46,722 nucleotides of DNA, from the NCBI GenBank assembly GCA_964507795.1, contig CAZDQV010000005.1, forward strand, positions 1 through 46,722. Direction: 5' to 3'. Every line of letters starts with the position of its first letter. Positions within the stretch are counted from its first letter, which is position 1. The translations under genes were made by a program, and so were the position numbers. The notes beneath the pieces were generated by a model. It had not been told where the DNA came from. It was given only the letters and a program-made list of their open reading frames with translations, and ran no database searches. The DNA is from UMGS973 sp964507795 (lineage in GTDB: Bacteria; Bacillota; Clostridia; Peptostreptococcales; Anaerovoracaceae). This document shows positions 31,841 to 41,118 of this stretch, in pieces.

Positions 31841-31875
31841 GGGCAGGCGGCTTGCATAAGTCGCCTATTTGCCTG
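31841..31875 (+). other. pstS-pstC intercistronic hairpin
   Basis: AGGCGGCTT-GCAT-AAGTCGCCT (31845-31866, one G-U pair), extended by GGCA/TGCC. No T-run follows, so it is an attenuator or an RNA-stability element rather than a full terminator. Confidence 0.6.
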
Positions 31876-31890
31876 TGAGAGGGAATCGAT

Positions 31891-32760
31891 ATGAAGAATA
31901 AAAAACGTTTGTTTGAAAATATAATACATGGGGTTTTTCTCGTACTTGGACTTATAACAGTAGGATTTGTGCTATTGATATCAGTGTATTTGATAGTGTC
32001 GGGGATACCCGCAATCAGCAAGATAGGGATTACTGATTTCCTGCTTGGAAAGACATGGGCTTCCACTGCGTCAGATCCATCATATGGAATATTGCCGTTT
32101 ATCCTGACAAGCATATACGGAACAGCGGGAGCAATACTTGTAGGAGTTCCGATAGGGTTTCTTACAGCTGTATACCTTGCCAAGCTGGCCCCTTCAAAAT
32201 TAAAGACTGTTGTAGAATCGGCAGTAAGCCTGCTGGCAGGTATTCCTTCCGTTGTATATGGTCTTGTAGGCATGCTGGTACTTGTACCGGGAATCAGAAA
32301 GGTGTTTAACATCCCCGACGGGGCAGGACTCCTGGCAGCGATAATCGTTCTTGCGGTTATGATATTGCCATCGATTATCAAGGTCTCAATGTCAGCACTT
32401 GAAGCTGTGCCAAAGGAATATGAGGATGCCTCTTTAGCTCTTGGAGCAACACCTGTAGAAACCTATTTCAAAGTGTCCGTGCCTGCAGCAAGAAGCGGCA
32501 TAGCGGCAGCAGTGGTACTTGGAGTAGGTAGAGCAATAGGAGAGGCCATGGCGGTAATGATGGTATCAGGAAACGCACCCAATATGCCGGGACTGTTTCA
32601 GAGCGTCAGATTCCTTACAACGGCGGTGGCAAGTGAAATGTCATACTCCGCAGGGCTTCAGAGGCAGGCGCTGTTTTCGATAGCACTGGTATTGTTCCTG
32701 TTTATAATGCTTATAAATGCGACGCTTAACTATTTTCTCAAAAGAGAGAAGGAGGGCTGA
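31891..32760 (+). CDS. pstC: Phosphate ABC transporter permease
   Basis: A 289-residue membrane protein with six predicted helices and the binding-protein-dependent permease motif EDASLALGATPVETYFKVSVP (read as the EAA loop, about 188-206). Next to pstS and pstA it is PstC, one half of the phosphate channel, usual length about 290-310. Sequence VVYGLVGML (residues 125-133) is shared with PstA (IIYGLVGML). It ends two bases before the pstA start, so the two are co-translated. Confidence 0.93.
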   Translation: MKNKKRLFENIIHGVFLVLGLITVGFVLLISVYLIVSGIPAISKIGITDFLLGKTWASTASDPSYGILPFILTSIYGTAGAILVGVPIGFLTAVYLAKLAPSKLKTVVESAVSLLAGIPSVVYGLVGMLVLVPGIRKVFNIPDGAGLLAAIIVLAVMILPSIIKVSMSALEAVPKEYEDASLALGATPVETYFKVSVPAARSGIAAAVVLGVGRAIGEAMAVMMVSGNAPNMPGLFQSVRFLTTAVASEMSYSAGLQRQALFSIALVLFLFIMLINATLNYFLKREKEG

Positions 32761-32762
32761 TT

Positions 32763-33626
32763 ATGTCAGGCAAAAACATATCCCGAAAAAGAAGAATATA
32801 TATAGGTACAATGAAAACGCTGATGGGAATAGCTGCCATACTTACAACGGCACTGGTGTTGTTTCTGATTGTATATGTGTTTGTTAAAGGTATTCCCAAC
32901 ATCTCATGGGAGCTTCTTTCAACAGAACCAAGCTATCTTTCAGAGCGAATAGGAATATTGCCGGATATATTGAACACAATATATATTGTACTTGCAACCC
33001 TTGTAGTTGTATTGCCTCTTGGTGTAGGCGCGGCTGTTTATCTGACAGAATATGCATCCAACAAAAAACTTGTTTCAGTAATAGAATATGCGGCAGAAAC
33101 CCTGTCAGGAATACCGTCGATAATATACGGACTTGTGGGTATGCTGTTTTTTTGCCAGTTCCTTGATATGCAGACATCGCTGCTGGCAGGAGCCCTGACC
33201 CTGGTTATAATGAATCTGCCTACAGTAATGCGTACAACACAGGAGAGTCTCAAAACAGTCCCCCAAAGCTACAGAGAGGGAGCATTCGGGCTTGGTGCGG
33301 GCAAATGGCGTGTAATCCGTACAGTTGTACTGCCAGGCTGCGTTGACGGCGTTGTGACAGGGTGCATACTTTCAGTGGGGAGGATACTTGGAGAATCAGC
33401 GGCACTGTTGTTTACAGCAGGGTTTGCACACGCATTAAACGGAATATTTGAAGGACTTGGCAGTGCGGGAGCAACCCTTACAGTTGCACTTTATGTATAT
33501 GCCAAGGAGCAGGGAGAGTTCGGAGTCGCTTTCGCAATAGCTGCAATACTCATGATACTCACTCTTATCATAAATCTGGCGGCAGATCTTGTCGGCAGGC
33601 ATTTCAGAAAGAAAAAAAGCGTTTAA
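32763..33626 (+). CDS. pstA: Phosphate ABC transporter permease
   Basis: A 287-residue membrane protein with six helices, paired with PstC. A basic N-terminus (SGKNISRKRRIY) precedes helix 1, and the EAA-type loop REGAFGLGAGKWRVIRTVVLP lies in the cytosolic loop of about residues 170-190. GGAGG overlaps the end of pstC. It belongs to the phosphate importer PstSCAB; no anomaly seen. Confidence 0.93.
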   Translation: MSGKNISRKRRIYIGTMKTLMGIAAILTTALVLFLIVYVFVKGIPNISWELLSTEPSYLSERIGILPDILNTIYIVLATLVVVLPLGVGAAVYLTEYASNKKLVSVIEYAAETLSGIPSIIYGLVGMLFFCQFLDMQTSLLAGALTLVIMNLPTVMRTTQESLKTVPQSYREGAFGLGAGKWRVIRTVVLPGCVDGVVTGCILSVGRILGESAALLFTAGFAHALNGIFEGLGSAGATLTVALYVYAKEQGEFGVAFAIAAILMILTLIINLAADLVGRHFRKKKSV

Positions 33627-33673
33627 CTTAATTGGATTTCAGTTACTGATAAAACAAATGCAAGGAGGAACAT

Positions 33674-34429
33674 ATGGACACTATCATTACCGTAAAGGAT
33701 TTGTGTCTCTGGTATGGGAGCCATAAGGCTTTGACAGATATAAATATAGATATTCCGCAAAAGAGCATTACAGCACTTATAGGCCCGTCAGGATGCGGCA
33801 AATCAACATTTATAAAAACACTTAACCGAATGAATGATTTGATTCCTGATGTGAAAATTACAGGTGAAATCAGATACAAAGAAAAAAATATTTTCGACCC
33901 GTCAATTGATGTAAATGAGCTCAGAAGAGAAATCGGAATGGTATTTCAGAAACCCAATCCGTTTCCGATGAGTGTTTATGACAATATTGCTTACGGTCCG
34001 CGTACACATGGCATCAAAAACAAAGCCAAACTTGATGATATTGTTGAGAGATCTTTGAGAGATGCAGCAATATGGGATGAGGTAAAGGACAGACTCAAAA
34101 AAAACGCACTCGGGCTTTCGGGAGGCCAGCAGCAGAGACTGTGCATAGCAAGAGCACTTGCAGTGGAGCCGGAAATAATTCTAATGGATGAGCCTACAAG
34201 TGCGCTTGACCCTATATCAACTTCAAAAATCGAAGATTTATGCATACAGCTCAAAGAAAAATACACGATTGTAATGGTTACGCATAATATGCAGCAGGCA
34301 GTTCGTATTTCAGACAGGACAGCGTTTTTCCTGCTGGGCGAGCTTATTGAATGCGACAGCACGGACAAGCTGTTCTCACAGCCTGAAGATAAGAGAACAG
34401 AGGACTATATTACAGGGAGGTTCGGATGA
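33674..34429 (+). CDS. pstB: Phosphate ABC transporter ATP-binding protein
   Basis: A 251-residue ABC ATPase. Walker A GPSGCGKST (about 37-45), Q-loop MVFQKPNPFPMS, signature LSGGQQQRLCIARAL, Walker B IILMDEPTSALD and switch His in VTHNMQQA are all present. The QKPNPFPMSVYDN stretch is diagnostic for PstB. It powers phosphate uptake through PstCA. AGGAGG precedes the ATG, and the stop overlaps the phoU start. Confidence 0.96.
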   Translation: MDTIITVKDLCLWYGSHKALTDINIDIPQKSITALIGPSGCGKSTFIKTLNRMNDLIPDVKITGEIRYKEKNIFDPSIDVNELRREIGMVFQKPNPFPMSVYDNIAYGPRTHGIKNKAKLDDIVERSLRDAAIWDEVKDRLKKNALGLSGGQQQRLCIARALAVEPEIILMDEPTSALDPISTSKIEDLCIQLKEKYTIVMVTHNMQQAVRISDRTAFFLLGELIECDSTDKLFSQPEDKRTEDYITGRFG

Positions 34430-35073
34430 TGAGAAACAGATTTGACGAGCAGCTTATGCAGCTGAACAGAGAACTTATCGAAATGGGAGCTTTGTGTGAA
34501 GAGGCTATCTCAGTAGCTTCAGAATCACTTCTCAACAATGACAGACAGCTTGCTGCAAGAGTTGCACCCCTTGATTCGGAAATAGACAGAAAAGAACGCA
34601 CAATAGAATCACTATGTCTTAAACTTCTGCTCCAGCAGCAGCCGGTTGCAAGAGATTTGAGGCAGATATCGGCAGCACTAAAAATGATTACTGACATGGA
34701 GCGCATAGGAGATCAGGCAGAAGACATAGCTGAAATCATATGCTCAATTGATGTATACCCTGCAGGCAACAGCAGGCTTCTTCAGGAAATGGCTGATGCA
34801 ACAATCAGGATGGTAACAGAAAGTGTTGATGCTTTCGTAAAAAATGATATAATTATAGCAAAAAAAGTTATAAAAGACGATGATACTGTAGACAGCTATT
34901 TCGATCAGATAAAACAAAAACTCATATCGAGCATAGCAGAAAACCCCTCTGACGGCGAATATGCAATAGACATACTGATTATAGCCAAGTATTTTGAGCG
35001 CATAGGTGATCATGCTGTTAACATTGCCGAATGGGTTATTTTCTCTGTTACGGGAGAGCACAAGGAGGAATAA
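34426..35073 (+). CDS. phoU: Phosphate-signalling protein PhoU
   Basis: A 215-residue all-helical protein with the two PhoU repeats (about 5-100 and 115-205). Diagnostic stretches are RDLRQISAALKMITDMERIGDQAEDIAEI and the second-repeat counterpart YFERIGDHAVNIAEW, both carrying the metal-binding E(K/R)IGDxAxxI motif. PhoU links the Pst transporter to the PhoR kinase and represses the regulon when phosphate is plentiful. ATGATG at the start overlaps the pstB stop, so translation is coupled. Confidence 0.94.
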   Translation: MMRNRFDEQLMQLNRELIEMGALCEEAISVASESLLNNDRQLAARVAPLDSEIDRKERTIESLCLKLLLQQQPVARDLRQISAALKMITDMERIGDQAEDIAEIICSIDVYPAGNSRLLQEMADATIRMVTESVDAFVKNDIIIAKKVIKDDDTVDSYFDQIKQKLISSIAENPSDGEYAIDILIIAKYFERIGDHAVNIAEWVIFSVTGEHKEE

Positions 35074-35075
35074 AT

Positions 35076-35750
35076 ATGATCTGGTGTATAGAAGATGATG
35101 CAAGCATAAGAGATATAGAGATATATGCTCTCAAATCAACAGGCTTTGAGGCAAGAGGGTTTGAGGATTCTGCATCTTTCAGTGAAGCAATCAGGCACGA
35201 AATCCCCGACCTTATAGTTCTTGACGTAATGCTTCCGGGGACAGACGGCATACAGCTTTTAAAACAGCTCAAGGCATCACCGAAACTCTGCGACATACCT
35301 GTTGTCATGGCTACGGCAAAGGGTGAGGAATACGATAAGATACAGGGACTTGACCTTGGAGCAGACTATTATCTTACCAAACCTTTTGGAGTTATGGAGT
35401 TTGTATCATGCATCAGAGCTGTCCTCAGACGGTGCAAACCTAAAGCAGAGTCTCAGCTCCTGAAAGCGGGAAACGTCGTTATGAATATTGATGAGCATAC
35501 AGTAACAGCAGAAGGAGAGAGAGTAACTCTTACATATAAGGAATTTGAAATTCTGAAGCTGTTTTTATCTCATCAGGGTATGGCATTTACAAGAGATCAG
35601 CTGTTTAATGAAATATGGGGCATGGATTATTGCGGAGAAACAAGGACTGTGGATATGCATATAAGGACGCTTCGGCGCAAGCTTGGAGATTCTGGAGATA
35701 TGATAAAAACAGTCCGTAACGTGGGATACAGACTGGAGGCTTCTTTATGA
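35076..35750 (+). CDS. phoB: Phosphate-regulon response regulator (PhoB/PhoP-type)
   Basis: A 224-residue OmpR-type response regulator: receiver domain with acidic pocket EDD (about 5-7), phosphoacceptor Asp50 in LDVMLPG and switch Lys in YLTKPF, then a winged-helix DNA-binding domain (about 130-222) with TYKEFEILKLFLSHQG and RTVDMHIRTLRRKLG. I start at 35076, two bases after phoU, because AAGGAGG lies seven bases upstream. It should bind the Pho-box-like repeats before pstS. The stop overlaps the phoR start (ATGA). Confidence 0.9.
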   Translation: MIWCIEDDASIRDIEIYALKSTGFEARGFEDSASFSEAIRHEIPDLIVLDVMLPGTDGIQLLKQLKASPKLCDIPVVMATAKGEEYDKIQGLDLGADYYLTKPFGVMEFVSCIRAVLRRCKPKAESQLLKAGNVVMNIDEHTVTAEGERVTLTYKEFEILKLFLSHQGMAFTRDQLFNEIWGMDYCGETRTVDMHIRTLRRKLGDSGDMIKTVRNVGYRLEASL

Positions 35751-37405
35751 CCAGAAAAATCTTTAAATCAATACTTATCGTTGCAAGCAGTGTGCTCCTG
35801 GCAAGCATTGTAATCATCATGGGATGTTTGTATGAGTATTTCAGTAATATTCAAAAACAGCAGCTTGCAGATGAGCTTGACATAGCAGCATCGGCAGTGC
35901 AGCTTGACGGCGTGAAATACCTTGAGACAGTAGACTCAAGCCGATATAGAATTACATGGATTGAGGCGGACGGTGAAGTGATATATGATACCAGAACCGG
36001 AGCGGATGCCATGCAAAACCATTCAGACCGTAAAGAAGTAAAAGAAGCATTATCAGAAGGTGAAGGAAGCAGCTACAGATACTCAGATACATTCATGGAA
36101 AAAACCTCATACTATGCCAGACTTCTTGATGATGGCAGCGTACTTCGTATATCAACTACATATGCGACTGCCGGGCTTCTGGTGCTGGGCATACTGGAGC
36201 CTATCATTATAGTTCTGATGGTAGCACTGGTACTTTCAGGAATACTCGCCCGCAGGCTGTCAAAACGTATTGTTGAACCTATGAATGAGCTTGATTTGGA
36301 TAAACCGTTGGAAAACGATACATATGAGGAACTTTCACCACTGCTTAACCGAATAAATCAGCAGCATAGAGAAATTGACATGCAGATGAAATCTCTTAGA
36401 CAAAAAACAGATGAGTTTACGCAGATTACCGAAAGCATGAAAGAAGGATTGGTTCTTCTTGATAGTAAAGGGAATGTGCTGAGCATAAACAAAGCCGCAC
36501 AGAGCATATTGGGTACAGACAGCAGTTCTGTAGGCAGTGATTTTCTGAGTATTGACAGGAGCAGAAACATCAATTCTGCTATTAAAACAGCTTTTGAAGA
36601 GGGACATAGCGAGATTTATGCACAGTACGGCAGCAGAGAATATCAGATAGATATAAGCAGGATTGAATCGGATGGCGAAACACTGGGAGCAGTAATTTTG
36701 GCATTTGACATTACAGAGCAGCAGAATGCCCAGCGTAATCGCAGAGAATTTACTGCAAATGTGTCACATGAGCTCAAAACACCGCTTCAGGGCATTATAG
36801 GCAGTGCTGAGCTTATCGAAAACGGTATGGTTAAACCTGAAGATATGCCAAGATTCATAGAGCATATACGCAAAGAATCCTCCAGACTGGTCACGCTCAT
36901 AGAAGATATAATAAGGCTTTCACAGCTTGATGAGGGCAGCGAAATGCCTCATGAGAATGTTGATATTTTTGACCTGGCGGGAGAAGTGACAGGCGTACTT
37001 GAGAAAGCATGCAGTTCAAAGCGGGTGAATATGAATCTCACAGGTGAGCATGTTTACATAGAGGGAGTAAAAAGGCTGATTTATGAGATAATATATAATC
37101 TGTGTGACAATGCAGTCAAATACAACAAAGCAGGGGGCACGGCAGACATCGATATAAGTGCGGATGAAAAAAACGCATACATAACTGTAAGAGATACAGG
37201 TATCGGAATACCGCCAGATCAGCAGGAGAGGGTATTCGAAAGGTTTTACCGTGTGGACAAGAGTCATTCCAAAGAATCCGGAGGCACAGGACTTGGACTT
37301 TCAATAGTCAAACATGCTGTTTCATATCATAATGGTATAATAAGCATGAAAAGTGAGCCGGGAACAGGTACCGAGATTAAAGTAAGTCTACCGCTTGGCA
37401 GATAA
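35747..37405 (+). CDS. phoR: Phosphate-regulon sensor histidine kinase (PhoR-type)
   Basis: A 552-residue sensor kinase: membrane segment at about 8-30, extracytosolic domain (about 35-135), second membrane segment (about 142-166), linker helix, PAS domain (about 225-325), HisKA domain with the phospho-His341 in VSHELKTPLQG, and HATPase with DNAVKYN (N box), DTGIGIP (G1), FERFYRVDKSHS (F box) and GGTGLGLSIVK (G2). It phosphorylates the preceding regulator. It is the last gene of the cluster and is followed by a strong terminator. Confidence 0.92.
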   Translation: MTRKIFKSILIVASSVLLASIVIIMGCLYEYFSNIQKQQLADELDIAASAVQLDGVKYLETVDSSRYRITWIEADGEVIYDTRTGADAMQNHSDRKEVKEALSEGEGSSYRYSDTFMEKTSYYARLLDDGSVLRISTTYATAGLLVLGILEPIIIVLMVALVLSGILARRLSKRIVEPMNELDLDKPLENDTYEELSPLLNRINQQHREIDMQMKSLRQKTDEFTQITESMKEGLVLLDSKGNVLSINKAAQSILGTDSSSVGSDFLSIDRSRNINSAIKTAFEEGHSEIYAQYGSREYQIDISRIESDGETLGAVILAFDITEQQNAQRNRREFTANVSHELKTPLQGIIGSAELIENGMVKPEDMPRFIEHIRKESSRLVTLIEDIIRLSQLDEGSEMPHENVDIFDLAGEVTGVLEKACSSKRVNMNLTGEHVYIEGVKRLIYEIIYNLCDNAVKYNKAGGTADIDISADEKNAYITVRDTGIGIPPDQQERVFERFYRVDKSHSKESGGTGLGLSIVKHAVSYHNGIISMKSEPGTGTEIKVSLPLGR

Positions 37406-37414
37406 CATCATACC

Positions 37415-37444
37415 AAAAGGGTTGTCATATGACAGCTCTTTTTT
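37415..37444 (+). terminator. Terminator of the pst-pho cluster
   Basis: AAAAGGGTTGTCA-TA-TGACAGCTCTTTT (two G-U pairs), followed by TT. Confidence 0.85.
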
Positions 37445-37456
37445 GATCATATGCTG

Positions 37457-37485
37457 TTGAAGAATCCCTGCGTTTTTGGTAAGAT
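37457..37485 (+). promoter_or_regulatory. Promoter of the DUF4317 gene
   Basis: -35 TTGAAG (37457-37462), 17-base spacer, -10 TAAGAT (37480-37485), 31 bases before the ATG. Confidence 0.6.
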
Positions 37486-37515
37486 AGGTGTATGTTTGGA
37501 GATGGAGAAATAACG

Positions 37516-38670
37516 ATGAACCAAAAGGAATTAAACGAAATACGCAGGCGGTTTAAGCCTGACAAAGACAGCATATCTCATATATATGGCTGTTATGTCA
37601 ATGCAGCAAGGGAGATTGTTTCATATATGGACATGTCTGTAGGACTGATGTCCGAAGAAGAAGCTGAGATATATCTTAAGCTCCTCAAAAAATCAATATC
37701 CGGGACACTTGGAAAAAACCTTCTTGACATAGAGTTTTCGACATCACAGGTTTCAGGCAGCGAGGAACATGGACTTTTAATGAAGCTTAGAGGAGCAGAA
37801 ATCCAGGACGAAGCAGTCAGAGATGCTTTTTACAGCAAGATAACAAGTGCAATTGACATGGGTGAGCAAAGCTATGTCATATTGCTTGCACAAGATGCAT
37901 ATGATGTGCCTTTCAAAGGCGGCGACGGGGAAAGCTGGCAGGAAGCTTCCGATGAAGTGTTCAGATATTTCGTATGCGGTATATATCCTGTCAAAGACGC
38001 TACAATGGCTCTGAGATATTTTGCAGAAGAAAAACAATTCAGGAGTGCATCCACAGGCCATATTATATCGGCTCCCGAAATCGGATTCATGTTCCCTGCA
38101 TTTGATGAGCGGAGTGCAAATATATACAATGCATTGTATTATACAAAAGACATTAGTGAAATACACAGCGAATTTATAGATTCTGTATTTAATATCGAAA
38201 ACAAACCCATGTCGGCAGGAGCCCAGCGTGGAGCATTTGCAGCATCACTGTGTGAATCTCTCGAAACAGACTGCAGCTTTGATGTGGTGCAGGCAGTACA
38301 TGAACAGATAAGAGAAAAACTTGCAATACACAAGGAAAGCAAAGAACCGGAACTTCCTCAGATGAACATTGACGATGTTGAAGAAATATTGATAAACAGC
38401 GGTGTGGACAAAGAAAAAACGCAAGCCTTTCACAGAGAATGTGAAAAACAGTTTGGAGAGGATGCAATGCTGAATCCGGGCAATGTTATCGAAAGCAAAA
38501 AATTCGAGATAACAACACCGGAAATAAAGATATCTGTAAATCCCAAGTTCAGCTATATGGTTGAAACAAAGGTAATAGACGGCAGGAAATATATACTCAT
38601 ACCAGCAGGTGAAGGCGTTGAAATAAACGGCCTTGATGTCAACATAGAAGACAAAAGCGAGGAGGCGTGA
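37516..38670 (+). CDS. DUF4317-family protein
   Basis: A 384-residue soluble protein. The beginning NQKELNEIRRRFKPDKDSI and the following YGCYVN match the DUF4317 family, common in gut Clostridia and of unknown role. No catalytic motif, signal or membrane helix is seen. The C-terminal ~100 residues form an acidic region with a short beta-rich end (SYMVETKVIDGRKYILIPA). Start at 37516 was chosen for GGAG eight to nine bases ahead; the family also starts at this MNQKEL. Its stop codon overlaps the nitrilase-family ribosome site, so the two are co-translated. Confidence 0.8.
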   Translation: MNQKELNEIRRRFKPDKDSISHIYGCYVNAAREIVSYMDMSVGLMSEEEAEIYLKLLKKSISGTLGKNLLDIEFSTSQVSGSEEHGLLMKLRGAEIQDEAVRDAFYSKITSAIDMGEQSYVILLAQDAYDVPFKGGDGESWQEASDEVFRYFVCGIYPVKDATMALRYFAEEKQFRSASTGHIISAPEIGFMFPAFDERSANIYNALYYTKDISEIHSEFIDSVFNIENKPMSAGAQRGAFAASLCESLETDCSFDVVQAVHEQIREKLAIHKESKEPELPQMNIDDVEEILINSGVDKEKTQAFHRECEKQFGEDAMLNPGNVIESKKFEITTPEIKISVNPKFSYMVETKVIDGRKYILIPAGEGVEINGLDVNIEDKSEEA

Positions 38671-38672
38671 TT

Positions 38673-39497
38673 ATGGCTTTTAAAATCGGCTTGTGCCAGA
38701 TGGCAGGCTCACTAAAAGAAGATATTGCTGAGAACAAAAAAGAAACATGGGCAAAAGCGGAGCAGATGATAAGAGAGGCAGCCTCAAACGGAGCACAGAT
38801 AACAGCTTTACCTGAAATGTGGAACTGTCCGTATTCGAATGATTTTTTCAGAGCCTACAGCGAAAGCGCGGATGGGGAAACAGTAAACAGAATGTCAGCA
38901 CTTGCCAAAGAACTTTCAGTCTATATCATAGGAGGCTCCATTCCTGAGCTTGACAAAAACAAGGTATACAACACATGTTTTGTATTTGACAGAGAAGGCA
39001 AAGTGATAGGAAGGCACCGCAAGGCACATCTGTTTGATATAGATGTAAAGGGAGGTATCAGATTTATGGAATCTGACACATTGACTGCAGGTGACAGTGC
39101 TACTGTGATAGATACAGAGTATGGCAAAATAGGGATAGCTATATGTTATGATGTCAGATTTCCTGAGCTTTTCAGAAAGATGACACTTGAAGGAGCAAGG
39201 ATGGTGTTTTTGCCGGCAGCATTCAATCTTACCACAGGTCCTGCACACTGGGAACTTACCATGAGAGCAAGAGCGCTTGACAATCAGATATATTTTGCAG
39301 CCATCTCTCCCGCAAGATGCATGGAAGGCGTATATCAGGCATACGGATACAGCTGTGTAGTAAACCCGTGGGCCAAAATCATAGCGGGAGCCGAAACAGA
39401 TGAAACCATCATATATGCTGATATTGACTTTGACTATGAAGACAGCATCAGAGATCAGCTGCCACTATTGAAGCACAGAAGACCTATGCTTTATTAA
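38673..39497 (+). CDS. Carbon-nitrogen hydrolase (omega-amidase / Nit2-like)
   Basis: A 274-residue nitrilase-superfamily amidase of usual length. The catalytic triad is complete: Glu48 in LPEMWNCPY, Lys117 in RHRKAHLFD and Cys158 in AICYDVRFPE. The HLFDIDVKG context and MWNCPYSN resemble omega-amidases, which hydrolyse alpha-ketoglutaramate and ketosuccinamate to the keto acids and ammonia. ATG 38673 sits seven bases after GGAGG; the GTG at 38667 is an alternative overlapping the previous gene. Co-transcribed with the DUF4317 gene. Confidence 0.87.
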   Translation: MAFKIGLCQMAGSLKEDIAENKKETWAKAEQMIREAASNGAQITALPEMWNCPYSNDFFRAYSESADGETVNRMSALAKELSVYIIGGSIPELDKNKVYNTCFVFDREGKVIGRHRKAHLFDIDVKGGIRFMESDTLTAGDSATVIDTEYGKIGIAICYDVRFPELFRKMTLEGARMVFLPAAFNLTTGPAHWELTMRARALDNQIYFAAISPARCMEGVYQAYGYSCVVNPWAKIIAGAETDETIIYADIDFDYEDSIRDQLPLLKHRRPMLY

Positions 39498-39519
39498 ATT
39501 GCAGTTTTGGGAGAGCAAT

Positions 39520-40461
39520 ATGGGCAAAAGATATAAATCAATCAGAGCAATTATGATATCAGTAATTGTGATAGCAGTTGTGGCTGCAGGAAGCCTTGAA
39601 GCAGATGCGGCATCATACAGCGGAAAGTACTGGATCAAAGTGAATGAGGAATGCAATGTTGTGACAGTTTACGAGAAATCCAGTTCTAAATGGAAACCTA
39701 TAAGAGCGATGCTGTGCTCTACAGGCATTAGAAATACAGTCAAAGAGACCCCGAAAGGCACATTTTACACAGGAAGCAAGAAAAGATGGGGCGTGATGTT
39801 TTTTAACTCATACGCACAGTATTGTACGACCATATCAGGGGATTACCTTTTTCATTCCGTGCAATACAGCAAATACAAAAAATACAAATCACAATTGACA
39901 GAAGAATTTAATAAACTGGGACATCATGCGTCACACGGTTGCGTAAGACTGTCTGTAATGGATGCCAAATGGATATACGACAATTGCAGGACAGGGACTA
40001 AAGTCACAATATACAGAAGCAGTAATCCCGGTCCCATGGGCAAACCGAAAGCTATTAAAGTTTCAGAAGCATGCAGTGAATATTGGGACCCTACAGATCC
40101 GAATTCAGAGAATCCATATTATCTGCTCAAAAAACCAGTGATAACTGTAAGCAGCAAAAAACAGCTTACGGTTGAGGTTGGCAGTAAATACAATCTTAAA
40201 GAGTATGTGAGTGCAAAAGATCCAAACACATATATGAATCTGACAGATCTGATAAAGGTAAACAAAGTCACAAAATACTCAGAAGAAGCAGGCAAGTATA
40301 TTAAGGCAAAATTTTCAACAGATACAGAAGGTACATACAAGGTGCGATACAAAGTAAAAGACAAATACAGTGGTACAGCATACAAAACAATCGAAATCAA
40401 AGTCATAGACAGCAGTAAAGATATCACTGAAGATACAGACGATGCGGATATTGCAATGTGA
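39520..40461 (+). CDS. Secreted L,D-transpeptidase (YkuD domain)
   Basis: A 313-residue exported protein. A basic signal peptide (MGKRYKSIRAIMISV… with probable cleavage near ADA-AS, residue about 28) leads to a YkuD catalytic domain (about 32-170) containing the motif HASHGCVRLS with His139 and nucleophile Cys141. From about residue 210 to 305 comes a beta-rich Ig-like domain (TYKVRYKVKDKYSGTAYKTI). Such enzymes make 3-3 cross-links in, or attach proteins to, peptidoglycan. GGGAGAG precedes the ATG; an upstream in-frame ATG (39499) lacks a ribosome site. The acidic tail (ITEDTDDADIAM) is unremarkable. Confidence 0.87.
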   Translation: MGKRYKSIRAIMISVIVIAVVAAGSLEADAASYSGKYWIKVNEECNVVTVYEKSSSKWKPIRAMLCSTGIRNTVKETPKGTFYTGSKKRWGVMFFNSYAQYCTTISGDYLFHSVQYSKYKKYKSQLTEEFNKLGHHASHGCVRLSVMDAKWIYDNCRTGTKVTIYRSSNPGPMGKPKAIKVSEACSEYWDPTDPNSENPYYLLKKPVITVSSKKQLTVEVGSKYNLKEYVSAKDPNTYMNLTDLIKVNKVTKYSEEAGKYIKAKFSTDTEGTYKVRYKVKDKYSGTAYKTIEIKVIDSSKDITEDTDDADIAM

Positions 40462-40575
40462 GGTTTGAGCAAATATATTGTATACTTATCATTTTCACAT
40501 TGAATTATAGCATGAAATGCACTAAAATTTTTTAGCAAATGGCATTTGCAATACGTATATAAGGAGGCACATAAT

Positions 40576-40998
40576 ATGAAAGAATTCAAAATTTCACATC
40601 TTGTTAAATCAGAGGATCTCAATCATCATGGTACACTGTTTGCAGGAAGAACCGCAGAGTGGCTTGTAGAAGCAGGATTTGTTACAGCTGCCGCTGAGCA
40701 TGGCAGACCGCAGGATATCCTGTGTGTCAATGTTCATGGGTTTACATTCACAAGACCTGTTCAGAAAGGTGATATACTTACGATATACGGACGTATAGTA
40801 AAGTCGGGAACAACAAGCCTTATGGTGCATGTAAAAGCCTGCTGTGAGATAGAGGGAGGACAGAATGTTGAAGGTTTCATAACCTTTGTATGTGTAGAGC
40901 CTGACACCAGAAAAAAAAGAGCACATGGCATAGTGCTTGATGAACCCGAAAATGAAGAGGAACGTATTCTCAGAGAGCGGGCACTTGAAGTAATGTAG
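40576..40998 (+). CDS. Acyl-CoA thioesterase-like hotdog protein
   Basis: A 140-residue hotdog-fold protein. The central segment NHHGTLFAGRTAEWLVEAGFVTA is the YciA/BFIT-type signature (N..G..FgG….w.D..a), followed by RPVQKGDILTIYGRIVKSG. It should hydrolyse acyl-CoA thioesters in the cytosol; chain-length preference is unknown. The usual catalytic Asp of the W(M)D element is replaced by Val-Glu (WLVEAG), so the catalytic acid is probably this Glu. AGGAGG stands eight bases before the ATG; the 30-base longer upstream frame has no ribosome site. Confidence 0.8.
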   Translation: MKEFKISHLVKSEDLNHHGTLFAGRTAEWLVEAGFVTAAAEHGRPQDILCVNVHGFTFTRPVQKGDILTIYGRIVKSGTTSLMVHVKACCEIEGGQNVEGFITFVCVEPDTRKKRAHGIVLDEPENEEERILRERALEVM

Positions 40999-41041
40999 TT
41001 TATTTCATCTCGCAAAAATATGGTTTTTTCTTTGGTGGTAT

Positions 41042-41049
41042 GATATAAT
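41042..41049 (+). promoter_or_regulatory. Extended -10 promoter of the MoxR gene (candidate)
   Basis: TG-A-TATAAT (41041-41049) is an extended -10; no good -35 is present. It lies about 70 bases upstream of the ATG. Confidence 0.4.
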
Positions 41050-41118
41050 TTAAAATTGGTGTGAAACTGATTCGACACAGAATAAACAGCACTTGAGATA
41101 TGATTTTTAGGAGGATAT

